Below, in pieces: positions 57,001 through 59,330 of a DNA stretch of 64,000 bases. The stretch is taken from the NCBI RefSeq assembly GCF_963678635.1, contig NC_087065.1:17559623-17623622 (forward strand). Direction: 5' to 3'. The stretch's first letter is position 1, and the number at the start of each line of letters is the position of its first letter. The notes beneath the pieces were generated by a model. That model searched no databases and had not been told where the DNA came from. It was given only the letters and a program-made list of their open reading frames with translations. The translations under genes and the position numbers were made by a program. The DNA comes from Symsagittifera roscoffensis. Taxonomy: Eukaryota > Xenacoelomorpha > Acoela > Convolutidae.

Positions 57001-57648
57001 AGGGCATTGAACTTTTTTTCTAAGTCGACCAAATTGATTTTCTGAGCTCTCCAAAAGCAGTAGAAAGACCCTGGTTTGGCCAAAATTTCTGTGTCGCAGA
57101 ATTTTTGAAAAAAAATACAGGTTTAAAAAAGCGTTTTAGGCAGTTTTTGGAAAATGTTGACCAAAAAATCCCCCGTCAAAATTAGTACATATTAGCGCCA
57201 AAGGCGCCTCTAGAAAAATTTTAGGGTCCGTCTCCAAAAATGGATATCTCAAAATAGTACAAAGGGGGACCCTTTGGGTCGGCAGGTGGTCGAATCCCTG
57301 AGAGAAGGAAGCGTCCGCCCCCGCCTGTGTCCGCCCCTGCACCCAGTATAAATCCGCCCCTGCACCCAGTATAAATCCGCCCCTGCACCCAGTATAAAAT
57401 ACTCCAACATCTTTGATATTTTGGGCTCACGAATATTTTGTCATTTTTTTCTCTCATACTTCTCATCAATTTTAATGTATGTGAGCGAATATGTGTTTAG
57501 CCTTTCTTCGACATCTGGGGCGACAGTGTGAATGTGGCTAGTAGGATGTACTCTACTGCTGACCCCAACATGTGTCAGGTCACAGAGAAGGCGAAGAAGA
57601 TGCTACAGGCACAGTCCAAGTGGGACAAACACTGCTTCAAGTTCAGAG
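1..57648 (+). CDS. Membrane adenylate cyclase gene (ADCY9/Ac13E-like), partial, 13 exons visible
   Basis: The product makes cyclic AMP from ATP at the plasma membrane. Exons at 1-92, 835-965, 2146-2314, 6643-6867, 8465-8573, 9522-9662, 31585-31752, 33586-33723, 51012-51230, 53483-53669, 54350-54525, 54863-55081 and 57501-57648 fit together in phase. In order they give the end of the C1 catalytic domain (MRVGIHSGKVMCG), a serine-rich C1b linker, six hydrophobic helices, and the C2 domain with KIKTISSTYMAAS and DIWGDSVNVASRM. Those C2 motifs hold the known adenine-binding Lys and Asp and the catalytic Asn and Arg of the family. The layout and the sequence, such as LLNELICDFDDIL, resemble ADCY9 most by memory. 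The 5' exons (first membrane block, start of C1) and the 3' end (the usual NVKGKG motif) lie outside the window. The introns total over 55 kb and are filled with transposons. The family is certain; the subtype is an inference. Confidence 0.93.
93..834 (+). other. Intron 1, no other feature seen
   Basis: About 740 bases of AT-rich sequence between a gtaagc donor and a tgatatgtag acceptor. I see no repeat, coding stretch or RNA gene in it. Confidence 0.7.
835..965 (+). CDS. Adenylate cyclase exon 2 (C1a core)
   Basis: Encodes GEEVEMRVGIHSGKVMCGFVG then YKYDVLSADVFKANDMESCG. The acceptor at 833-834 was chosen because it is the only nearby AG that restores phase with exon 1 and gives the family-typical join FDQD-R-GEEVEMRVG. 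The open frame upstream to an ATG at 812 is intronic read-through. The usual DVWSND motif of C1 reads DVLSAD here. The donor gtaggt leaves one base of a Gly codon. Confidence 0.9.
966..2145 (+). other. Intron 2, with a small imperfect hairpin
   Basis: Contains an inverted pair: AACCGATGAGGTAGAA at 1009-1024 and its exact complement at 1149-1164. Further inner pairing exists (GATGAAGAA against TTCTTCATC). The stretch 1330-1515 is rich in CGCGACTAAA/GTCGCGGA words. Nothing coding is seen. Confidence 0.6.
2146..2314 (+). CDS. Adenylate cyclase exon 3 (end of C1a)
   Basis: Encodes EAGKVHVSKETCDYLSGSD, matching the family's AGKVHIS-E-T-YL segment, then a charged stretch and TTFFVTRKAERDS, which corresponds to the closing ETFLI-type strand of C1a. 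The acceptor is ctttctag. The donor gtaaat sits at 2315, just before an in-frame stop that would follow if unspliced. Two bases (AA) carry over and give Asn with the next exon. Confidence 0.88.
2315..6642 (+). other. Intron 3, degenerate repeats only
   Basis: Holds a 62-bp direct duplication (2483-2545 and 3191-3252), GTCGCAACAT-type repeats (2600-3200), a cluster of TCTTGTAAGATCTTGTA words (4690-4800) and palindromic TATAATCGATTATAAT clusters (5460-5690, 6060-6330). No open frame here looks coding. Confidence 0.6.
6643..6867 (+). CDS. Adenylate cyclase exon 4 (C1b linker)
   Basis: Encodes a low-conservation cytoplasmic linker: DSYLEYNSAVVRTPSRSQ, a serine/arginine-rich run, then IGLYPPPGASGEIELGTEY and NYPMRKDDRFLVN. 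The phase matches both neighbours. The position matches C1b of ADCY9, whose linker ends in a similar REKTDAHFVD-type segment before the second membrane block. The serine-rich part could carry phosphorylation sites, which is inference only. It is much shorter than the mammalian ADCY9 linker. Confidence 0.85.
6868..8464 (+). other. Intron 4, with a palindromic-element copy
   Basis: Holds a copy of the AAGACTGCTC-ended element at about 7452-7945. Sequences just upstream of exons 4 and 5 resemble each other: CTCTTTTCCAACTGTC occurs at about 6492 and 8351, and wider stretches around 7030-7150 and 8010-8110 are also alike. This suggests an old intronic duplication. Confidence 0.55.
7452..7945 (+). 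repeat. Non-autonomous element of the AAGACTGCTC family (copy 1)
   Basis: Starts GACTGCCTGTATCAGGGCG and runs through the conserved block GCGAAATATATCGCGCGCTA to CCGAGCGCAAATATTCCGTT. It is clearly homologous to the two copies at 32,479-33,539. No coding content is seen. Confidence 0.65.
8465..8573 (+). CDS. Adenylate cyclase exon 5 (end of C1b, before membrane block 2)
   Basis: Encodes MNQKRVYLDWYNLDSMTWAL, then TFREAENEQKFHTFYQ. This matches the NQFSLNFLDQELERSYRTSY region of ADCY9 that leads into the second membrane block. The acceptor gtgtattag has a weak pyrimidine tract but is the one that keeps phase. The exon ends CAG|GCAAGT, a textbook GC-type donor. No GT donor in the right phase is present nearby. 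Confidence 0.85.
8574..9521 (+). other. Intron 5, GC-AG type, holding a hAT-like MITE
   Basis: Begins gcaagt and ends gttacag. Exon 5 (phase 0) joins exon 6 (phase 0) with the protein similarity running across. The intron carries the MITE at 8670-9204. Confidence 0.75.
8670..9204 (+). mobile_element. hAT-like MITE (CAGGGGCGGAT family), internally duplicated
   Basis: Ends CAGGGGCGG and CCGCCCGTG form a terminal inverted repeat. The flanks ATTTTAAC (8662-8669) and ATTTCAAC (9205-9212) are an 8-bp target duplication with one change, typical of hAT elements. About 205 bp of the interior, starting GGTATTCGACCCCCTACTTT, is repeated in tandem with few differences. Long G and C runs lie near the two ends. 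No transposase frame is present. Confidence 0.82.
9522..9662 (+). CDS. Adenylate cyclase exon 6 (first helix of membrane block 2)
   Basis: Encodes HKLNAPDEESDFVLTNTKS, then the start of a transmembrane helix DYAFSILHIITLFTICY. The acceptor is gttacag and the donor gtcagt, both phase 0. The helix position matches the seventh membrane span of membrane adenylate cyclases. Confidence 0.9.
9814..10162 (+). mobile_element. hAT-like MITE (CAGGGGCGGAT family)
   Basis: Starts CAGGGACGG and ends TAGATCCGCCCCTG. An exact 8-bp target duplication GTTATCCA flanks it (9806-9813 and 10163-10170). The interior carries the family words CCTCAGGGATTCGACCCC, GACCCAAAGGGTCCCCC and CTCGAGAAAATCTTAGAT. It has no coding capacity. 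Confidence 0.88.
11060..11420 (+). repeat. TATAATCGATTATAAT cluster with a ~125-bp tandem duplication
   Basis: Two diverged units of about 125 bp are in tandem. Each starts near TTGACTAAAATGTTGTCT (about 11,090 and 11,220) and ends in runs of CCATTATAATCCATTATA. The same short palindromic words recur at 5460-5690 and 6060-6330. Confidence 0.65.
11513..11816 (-). CDS. Possible antisense exon of an unidentified gene
   Basis: On the minus strand an AG acceptor (tttgtag) is followed by an open frame to a stop at 11,513. Its part between about 11,575 and 11,816 is distinctly more GC-rich than the flanks, as the cyclase exons are. The peptide includes EETTTATTKFKVSS, GGMAIADEMHKMQYLAGAP, MFGKGAVFVEEDSAHDD. 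Inside lies a second strong acceptor (ctctcttcgcag before GGGGGCATGG), so a mini-intron of about 45 nt may be present; its length is a multiple of three, so the frame is open either way. I do not recognise the protein. It could also be a fragment of a retrocopy. Confidence 0.4.
13899..14088. repeat. Inverted duplication inside the copia element
   Basis: Arms 13,899-13,990 and 13,998-14,088 are about 85-90% complementary around a 7-nt centre. Both derive from the same piece of the copia reverse transcriptase/RNase H region, which reads outward from the centre on each strand. Confidence 0.75.
14146..14647 (-). repeat. BEL/Pao 3' LTR
   Basis: About 502 bp from TG (14,146) to CA (14,647). It shares 443 bp (14,205-14,647) with the right-hand copy at 22,683-23,125. 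Its first ~60 bp have no clear match at the right-hand copy. It contains an AATAAA signal on the element strand and a tRNA-like segment (14,541-14,612). A purine-rich stretch ending CCCGAGGA on the element strand adjoins it, as expected for the polypurine tract. Confidence 0.85.
14541..14612 (-). ncRNA. tRNA-like segment with Pol III A and B boxes, inside 3' LTR
   Basis: Read on the minus strand, TAGTGTAGCGG fits the A-box pattern TRGYNNANNNG and GGTTCAAATCC fits the B box, 32 nt apart. A GACCT/AGGTC stem sits where an anticodon stem would. The acceptor arms do not pair well, so a working tRNA is unlikely. The LTR copy at right has the same segment. Confidence 0.6.
14650..15977 (-). pseudogene. 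BEL/Pao integrase and C-terminal region
   Basis: Shows the integrase features of BEL/Pao pol: GVDYFGPFHV, TRAIHIEVV, WSDNGTNVVGAEKELL and the C-terminal region with GDLVWIVEDSSPRGYYP that binds DNA in this family. It follows the RNase H region in the usual order. Broken. Confidence 0.88.
15980..18630 (-). pseudogene. BEL/Pao protease, reverse transcriptase and RNase H region
   Basis: Retropepsin-like N-terminal part (LVLCGTACSHSCISPELARR), then the reverse transcriptase with SADIEGMFLQVVV and YMDDYLDSF, the BEL-specific connection domain (LSFVSSVFDPIGLVAPYTVR) and an RNase H region (ELHMFGDSSQEVF, then KLELQASLLATRL and the start of the following subdomain). Broken. Confidence 0.9.
18633..21027 (-). 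pseudogene. BEL/Pao gag region
   Basis: An N-terminal helical, charged region (start MTDKQAQKLSRCFDGGRKYE, coiled-coil-like RLEIERQNETGIRLKEKENE) is followed by a proline/glutamine-rich stretch. Next comes the gag core typical of BEL/Pao (WFEWIGKFRSAV; VKDKAETAIAEF) and cysteine-rich knuckles (CLVCKGTRSIFKC; CFTCFQGNHMFRKCP). Broken. Confidence 0.85.
21111..21141 (-). promoter_or_regulatory. Repeated leader motif, copy near gag
   Basis: Plus-strand text TCACACCTGCTC, an A-rich stretch, then CCGGAGTTGCAA. It lies about 85 nt ahead of the gag ATG at 21,027. A near-identical copy lies ahead of the first ORF (21,954-21,985). On the element strand it reads like an acceptor: pyrimidine run, then GAGCAG followed by GTGTGA. 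Role unknown. Confidence 0.5.
21313..21885 (-). CDS. Extra ORF ahead of BEL/Pao gag, unknown function
   Basis: An open frame of 190 codons between the 5' LTR and gag. It includes YCYALGGLSLNHKY, NDIIIWHDLINNSISKHNSN, AAIVYCQRVETPNIYNLL and RLLRQYFQIHQE, and ends with a basic tail. Standard BEL/Pao elements start with gag, so this is an addition. The order of a Gly-rich turn, an IIWHD strand and a late D...IH stretch is loosely like SGNH hydrolase folds. That is a guess from pattern memory and no catalytic set is proven. It has its own copy of the leader motif. Confidence 0.55.
   Translation of the reverse strand: MYILAASSLSRAHKTLRIAEQNRISQYCYALGGLSLNHKYQSKRAQTFLDGELAHRNDIIIWHDLINNSISKHNSNIDTALTEFELRNILLYYKKNIAAIVYCQRVETPNIYNLLSSTGILILSVTGDLISKRKQKDTRLLRQYFQIHQETYLGLKSFSIVRSNTANLRKIKNKKSDPLKKSVVPNATAA
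21954..21985 (-). promoter_or_regulatory. Repeated leader motif, copy near the extra ORF
   Basis: Plus-strand TCACACCTGCTCAGAAACAA then CCGGAGTTGCAA, about 68 nt ahead of the ATG at 21,885. It matches the copy ahead of gag in all but a few positions. Between this motif and the right LTR (21,986-22,682) I see only AT-rich leader with no recognisable primer site. Confidence 0.5.
22683..23125 (-). repeat. BEL/Pao 5' LTR (shared part)
   Basis: 443 bp about 96% identical to 14,205-14,647, ending TTGAACA. The outer end is fixed by the GGGAG target duplication. The inner end is uncertain because the ~60 bp present at the start of the other LTR are not found here. Confidence 0.85.
23019..23090 (-). 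ncRNA. tRNA-like segment with Pol III A and B boxes, inside 5' LTR
   Basis: Second copy of the 72-nt segment. On the minus strand the B box reads GGTTCGAATCC, a perfect consensus, and the A box is TAGTCTAGCGG. Its retention in both LTRs argues that it belongs to the LTR and is not a chance hit. Confidence 0.6.
23418..23728 (+). repeat. Copia 3' LTR
   Basis: Starts TGTTGAGG right after a G-rich tract (GAGTTGGG) that follows the copia protein's C terminus, and ends TATCAACA. The 6-bp ends TGTTGA and TCAACA are inverted, as usual for copia LTRs. No partner LTR is found at left. The stretch 23,730-24,190 shows nothing I can name. Confidence 0.7.
24931..25288. repeat. Near-perfect inverted repeat, 161-bp arms
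   Basis: Arms 24,931-25,091 and 25,128-25,288 are complementary with one mismatch, separated by a 36-bp AT-rich spacer. A single, much more diverged copy of the arm is recognisable near 29,910-30,000, so the arm belongs to a repeat family. Confidence 0.92.
26004..26092 (+). repeat. Conserved ~90-bp block, copy 1
   Basis: ACGAGGCGTGCCCAGTG through GGGCTTAAGTTTCAGCTGCT. About 90% identical to 30,124-30,214, while sequence around it is much less conserved. It is followed by a local repeat of GCTGCTCCGAAGCTTCC. It lies in a small open frame but no protein family is convincing. Confidence 0.6.
29240..29514 (+). mobile_element. hAT-like MITE, degraded copy
   Basis: Starts AGGGGCGTGCG and ends CTAGATCCGCTCTG. 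The interior has the family words TGACCGACCGACCC and CTCTCGAGAAAATCCTAGAT. Flanks GGGTTTAG and AGTTTAAC may be a worn target duplication. Confidence 0.65.
30124..30214 (+). repeat. Conserved ~90-bp block, copy 2
   Basis: Matches 26,004-26,092. The small open frame of copy 1 is not kept here, which speaks against a coding role. Confidence 0.6.
31585..31752 (+). CDS. Adenylate cyclase exon 7 (second helix of membrane block 2)
   Basis: Phase 0 at both ends. Encodes ISFPDMDMVLFWAVCGPLLA, a hydrophobic run ending IMDIV, and an amphipathic loop ATAYIRRFLTKYWTYQ. The acceptor gtgtttag at 31,584 was chosen over the nearby cccag because only it keeps the frame with exon 6. The donor is gtaaga. Confidence 0.9.
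32040..32260 (+). repeat. Cluster of CTTGCCAAGATCTTG words
   Basis: At least five degenerate copies of ATCTTGCCAAGATCTTGG or ATCTTGACAAGAT, short palindromes spaced by 30-60 bp. A similar cluster lies at 4690-4800. Confidence 0.5.
32479..33121. mobile_element. Non-autonomous element with 43-bp inverted ends (AAGACTGCTC family)
   Basis: Ends at 32,479-32,521 and 33,079-33,121 are inverted copies: AAGACTGCTCGTATCAGGGC and onward to CCGACTGC. Each end contains its own small hairpin (CAGGGCGGAGCCCTG). No coding frame. Target duplication unclear, so the superfamily is not assigned. Confidence 0.75.
32584..33539. repeat. Large palindrome formed by two opposed copies of the element interior
   Basis: About 430 bp at 32,584-33,015 is the diverged reverse complement of 33,128-33,539. 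Markers are GTTCCGAC/GTCGGAAC at the outer edges and GGCGTGTGGGGGGATGATTT near the centre. Each arm carries the TATCGCGCGCTAATTGTC-type block. Confidence 0.78.
33586..33723 (+). CDS. Adenylate cyclase exon 8 (third and fourth helices of membrane block 2)
   Basis: Encodes FVCVVFMTVPATLVCFLFH and HVQMYLIVFSFVFFLNYPR, two membrane helices joined by KCDFLIWG. Phase 0 at both ends. The acceptor is catgcttcag and the donor gtgata. It aligns with the GAILVSLPALAVY and ALIAVVHYCNF helices of ADCY9. Confidence 0.9.
34110..34300 (-). repeat. Diverged solo LTR-like stretch related to the 15-kb gypsy LTR
   Basis: The part around 34,160-34,265 (CTATCTATTTTTGGCCCGAT, TTCTTATTTCCTAAGTCTCA, GTGGATCTAG) lines up with 35,930-36,020 of the gypsy LTR (CTATCTTATTTTCGGCCGGA, ATATCTCCTAGTCTCAATAG). 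No element body is attached. Confidence 0.5.
34329..34739 (+). mobile_element. hAT-like MITE (CAGGGGCGGAT family), best-preserved copy
   Basis: Ends CAGGGGCGGATTTAGG and ATATCCGCCCCTG. An exact 8-bp target duplication GTCTGACC lies at 34,321-34,328 and 34,740-34,747. The interior has CCTCAGGGATTCGAACCCC, GACCCAAAGGGTCCCCCC and GAGCGCGCGCC. Confidence 0.9.
35308..35699 (-). mobile_element. hAT-like MITE, inverted copy
   Basis: Starts CAGGGGCGGATCTAGG and ends TAATCCGCTGGTG. An exact 8-bp target duplication CCCAAAAT lies at 35,300-35,307 and 35,700-35,707. The interior is the family sequence in reverse orientation. Confidence 0.87.
35858..36236 (-). repeat. Gypsy 3' LTR
   Basis: 379 bp, TG...CA. 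It contains AGTGTTGAAACTACTTG-type inner pairing (ACTACAAGTAGTTTCAACAC on the plus strand). A purine-rich CCGGATGGG adjoins it on the element strand as a likely polypurine tract. Confidence 0.9.
36240..39800 (-). other. Distal gypsy stretch of unknown content
   Basis: About 3.5 kb between the env-like region and the 3' LTR. Minus-strand fragments are rich in Ser, Thr, Pro and Asn (for example PSTPTPSSHYTPLQNPTSSS). No family is recognised. It could be an extra gene of the element or leftover insertions. Confidence 0.4.
39840..41628 (-). pseudogene. Env-like region of the gypsy element
   Basis: Follows integrase, where env sits in env-bearing gypsy elements. Minus-strand pieces have cysteines and an amphipathic helical stretch (MKLDYAISRIFQEMSLTELE; TATFSEKKVHCSQVSNGNKN). 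The assignment rests on position and general character, not on a named family match. Broken. Confidence 0.45.
43100..44150 (-). pseudogene. Gypsy integrase region
   Basis: Minus-strand fragments carry the zinc-binding and core integrase pattern in the expected place between RNase H and the env-like region. Broken in several places. Confidence 0.7.
44700..46549 (-). pseudogene. Gypsy reverse transcriptase and RNase H region
   Basis: Minus-strand fragments include YSQMPLDKQSRRLTQFFNRN followed by EFNRLFYGSSKGPAAFS (reverse transcriptase) and ILGSNHPTVLFTDHKPI (RNase H). Broken. Confidence 0.85.
46570..47100 (-). pseudogene. Gypsy protease region
   Basis: A retropepsin-like active-site stretch (FLIDS) lies near 47,050 on the minus strand, between the basic gag tail and the reverse transcriptase. 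Broken. Confidence 0.6.
47430..48971 (-). pseudogene. Gypsy gag region
   Basis: Includes MPNAAESLQMTMNRYLMG, a CCHC knuckle CNYCRRYGHSIAEC, and an Asn/Arg/Ser-rich basic tail (SNDRNHRCHRSRDYSNNRSN). Broken. Confidence 0.75.
50525..50541 (-). promoter_or_regulatory. Gypsy primer-binding site
   Basis: Plus-strand GAGTTTTGATCGCACCA ends two bases before the LTR. On the element strand it reads TGGTGCGATCAAAACTC, complementary to a tRNA 3' end with CCA. The primer tRNA identity is not fixed. Between this site and gag (48,980-50,520) I see only AT-rich leader with worn gag-like or repeat fragments. Confidence 0.75.
50544..50921 (-). repeat. Gypsy 5' LTR
   Basis: 378 bp, about 93% identical to 35,858-36,236. 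The outer end is fixed by the GTTT duplication. Confidence 0.9.
51012..51230 (+). CDS. Adenylate cyclase exon 9 (fifth and sixth helices, start of C2 linker)
   Basis: Encodes VCAWLRCFFALLVMMAYCIF (helix), a short outer loop DCPFTFRFPIE, then IGIFLLLLALLLLATIEFEL (helix) and LARADFYSNIQEDAKKK. The last part matches the REFEVSYRLHYHGDVEAD start of the C2 region in ADCY9. The loop lacks the long glycosylated insertion seen in mammalian ADCY9. Phase 0 at both ends; the donor gttaga is somewhat weak. Confidence 0.9.
51806..52790. mobile_element. Unclassified element with 116-bp inverted ends and internal duplication
   Basis: The ends 51,806-51,921 and 52,675-52,790 are inverted copies (GAGTTAGGCAATTCGTTTTT and AAAATAACGAATTGCCTAAC). 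Inside, two diverged direct copies lie at 52,088-52,248 and 52,458-52,640, sharing CAACGGTCAG, CTCTTGTGTCCAGGAACTAC-like and CGGGTC words. No transposase is seen. Confidence 0.65.
53056..53305 (-). mobile_element. hAT-like MITE, partial inverted copy
   Basis: Starts CAGGCGCGGATCTAGG with CTCGAGGGGGG, and runs through family sequence to a C run near 53,305, where similarity stops. The other end is missing. Confidence 0.65.
53483..53669 (+). CDS. Adenylate cyclase exon 10 (start of C2a)
   Basis: Encodes NLEIASERANRELSNVLPEF then NCAILFFFADFFEHYNEIYKSGL. This matches the linker helix RDQADWLLRNIIPYHVAEQL and the VIFASIVNFSEFYEE strand of C2a. In this family the strand carries a C2 position equivalent to the metal-binding site of C1. 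The acceptor gctgtttag is phase 0. The 3' end is inferred: ending after CTAG, before GCACAC, gives phase 1 and the join SGLEWVELLNEL, which fits the family's GLEC-LRLLNE. No GT donor exists before the stop. Confidence 0.8.
53670..54349 (+). other. Intron 10, probable GC-AG type
   Basis: Runs from gcacac to gattgtcag. The donor does not match the usual gcaagt. Nothing else is seen in this 680-bp stretch. Confidence 0.5.
54350..54525 (+). CDS. Adenylate cyclase exon 11 (C2a core, adenine-binding Lys)
   Basis: Starts with two bases completing Glu, then WVELLNELICDFDDILNSPS, YIFKIKTISSTYMAASNLQ and PGQKLLDWRAQAVKLME. KIKTI-S-TYMAA contains the Lys that contacts the ATP adenine in class III cyclases. 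The acceptor is gtcag and the donor gttaat, phase 0 at the 3' end. Confidence 0.92.
54526..54862 (+). other. Intron 11, no other feature seen
   Basis: 337 bases from gttaat to gttctctag. No repeat or coding sequence is seen. Confidence 0.7.
54863..55081 (+). CDS. Adenylate cyclase exon 12 (C2a)
   Basis: Encodes ILETSVALMVITKSFYAVVV, SVANLMRTRLASFSHAVMQF and KRFSYKIGYNIGDVTTGVIG, ending ITK. The last part matches FNFKLRVGFNHGPLTAGVIGTTK of ADCY9, although the usual NHGP turn reads NIGD here. The acceptor at 54,862 (tctctag) was chosen because it keeps phase 0 and the next AG does not. The donor is gtaacc. Confidence 0.88.
57005..57340 (-). mobile_element. hAT-like MITE, inverted copy lacking a clear left end
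   Basis: Carries TTTCTGAGCTCTCCAAAAGC, GCGCCAAAGGCGCC, GGGGGACCCTTTGGGTCGGC and ends near TGTCCGCCCCTGC. The CAGGGG start is not recognisable at the left. Confidence 0.7.
57330..57398 (+). repeat. 23-bp tandem repeat, three copies
   Basis: Three identical units starting TCCGCCCCTGCACCCAGTAT. The unit includes the MITE end sequence CCGCCCCTG plus flanking DNA, so it probably arose from the MITE terminus. Confidence 0.88.
57501..57648 (+). CDS. Adenylate cyclase exon 13 (C2a catalytic Asp, Asn, Arg)
   Basis: Encodes PFFDIWGDSVNVASRMYSTA, DPNMCQVTEKAKKMLQAQSK and WDKHCFKFRG. DIWGDSVNVASRM holds the adenine-contacting Asp and the catalytic Asn and Arg of C2. The acceptor gtgtttag is phase 0. 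The donor gtcact leaves one base. The expected NVKGKG closing motif is missing, so at least one more exon lies beyond the window. Reading through instead would add a short His/Ser tail and a stop, which the family does not have. Confidence 0.9.
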
Positions 57649-58007
57649 GTCACTCTCACTCCCACTCACTCAATGAGTCGTCAGCAGTCATCGCAAACTG
57701 TTGAAGTTGAAAAAAAACACCACTTTTAACTTGTTGATCCCTTGTTCGGTCTCAAAGAAAAACTTGCAACCCTGATTTTTATAATTCGGAACCCTAGAAT
57801 GAACTACTGGGAAGCACTAAATTCATTGAAATCATAGCAAAACTCAGTGGTAAAACTGCAACCAATTCAATTATCTGAATAAATTGAAAACTATTCAAGA
57901 CTCAATTCTGTGATAAATCAGTTTTCTGGCACAACAAAGAGTTGTGATGAAATGTTCTGATTTCAAATAGAAACAGAAACATGAATTATTTTATTGCGTT
58001 CACAAAA
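57649..58007 (+). other. Start of intron 13, no feature seen
   Basis: About 360 bases of AT-rich intronic sequence before the gypsy LTR. Confidence 0.6.
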
Positions 58008-58565
58008 TGTGACGCCGCCGCCACCACCAAAAGAAATATGTTTTTATTCCCTTGCAAAAGGAAGGGAAATGCTATTGGAATAATTCGTATAACGTTTTAA
58101 GCATTGAGAATTGAAACGACTATTCTCATTCAATACGAATATTAACGATTCCTCTCGTAAAATACGAGCATACGAAACCTTCTTCTCGTAAAATACGAAT
58201 GTACGAATAAAGAATACGAAGTTAAAAGAAACTTCTCATTTGATACGAAAAGTGGCGTGATTTCCCAATCTGAGTATAAATAGAAGCTCAAAACTACGGG
58301 AATTCATTCCAACAATATCTCTTCTAACACCAACACCACTCTCTTCTACCACCCCAACCAATCTCTAAAAAAATATCTCTAATCTCACCGTTAAAATAGA
58401 TATTGAGTCAAAAGGCAACTTGCTGTAAATTCATACTAACTTCTTTTTTAATAAAATATTTCTCAGCGAATTTTAGATTTACTTTCTAAGATAGAAAGTA
58501 GAAAGGACCCTTTATTCCTAGCAAGCGTTTTGTCCGACGTCTATAGTATTGCTAGCGTAATAAAT
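58008..58565 (+). repeat. Gypsy 5' LTR (probable bounds)
   Basis: Starts TGTGACGCC and ends just before TGGTGCGACC. It contains a TATA box (GAGTATAAATAGAAG at about 58,271) and an AATAAAATATT polyadenylation-type signal near 58,450. The bounds rest on the TG start and the primer site because the partner LTR is outside the window. Confidence 0.65.
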
Positions 58566-58583
58566 TGGTGCGACCAGTGAGGC
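58566..58583 (+). promoter_or_regulatory. Gypsy primer-binding site
   Basis: TGGTGCGACCAGTGAGGC directly follows the LTR and starts with TGG, complementary to a tRNA CCA end. Its first eight bases match the primer site of the 15-kb gypsy element. Confidence 0.7.
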
Positions 58584-59330
58584 TTCGTGTTTAAAATCCA
58601 ACTCATCCCGCAAGTTCAAAAACTTCTCGGGAAAGTCCACCAGATTGTCTTCAGGCTCGATATAACTCATTTTTCAAGAAAGCAAAAATTTTAAAAAATA
58701 CTGAGATAACAGATGAAGTTGAAACGGAAAGCAAACAAATGATGTTGCTTTTAGTCCTCTTTTATGAAGAGATGTTTTTTTTTCATTTTCCTCCTCCAAT
58801 AAGGAAGGGGAATGCAGTTGTTAAAATTAACATCATCATAAACGAATGATTATCATTCCACTGCTAGATCTCAACAAATCAAAACTAAATGGAAAAACGA
58901 ATACACCCGTATATTCGGGAAAGTACAATACTATTTAGAAAAATGCGGAATAGTCTTCACCTCTTTTCTATTTGTGAAATTCATACTAGATTGCCTAGTA
59001 TTCATAATAAAGGCTATGCATATTCACAAAATCACCGGCCGCTCACTACATTTTGGCAAAGTATTACTTGCCGCTTCATACAATATACTTTTCACTTCCA
59101 TAGTGACCTCAATTTTCACTCAAGATGAGCAAGCTGAAAAAATAGAACAAGAATGTGATCAGAAAATACAAGCCCCTCTTTTAGAGGAAATTGATAAAAT
59201 AAACCAGGATCGCATGTATCCTCAAATCCAATTAACAAGTTTTGAGAGAAGAACTCAAAACTTGGATCACCCAACAAACCCAGTCTAATAAAAAATTCTA
59301 CTGTTCTAGGATATACCAACTGATTCAACT
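58584..59330 (+). other. Gypsy leader, no recognisable gag
   Basis: About 750 bases. Only short frames occur, one at 58,974-59,288 with an acidic C-terminal half (DEQAEKIEQECDQKIQAPLL). No CCHC knuckle or gag-core motif is seen. Confidence 0.5.

Larger units (their letters stand above)
55082..57500 (+). other. Intron 12, with an inverted MITE at its 3' end
   Basis: 55,082-57,000 holds AT-rich sequence with several small minus-strand open frames that show no family signature and no GC rise. 57,005-57,340 is a MITE copy followed by a 23-bp tandem repeat. Confidence 0.65.

Noticed and set aside
57642-57702. Reading through exon 13 to a nearby stop as the gene's end
   Set aside because: The C2 domain would lack its closing NVKGKG strand, and a usable donor is present.
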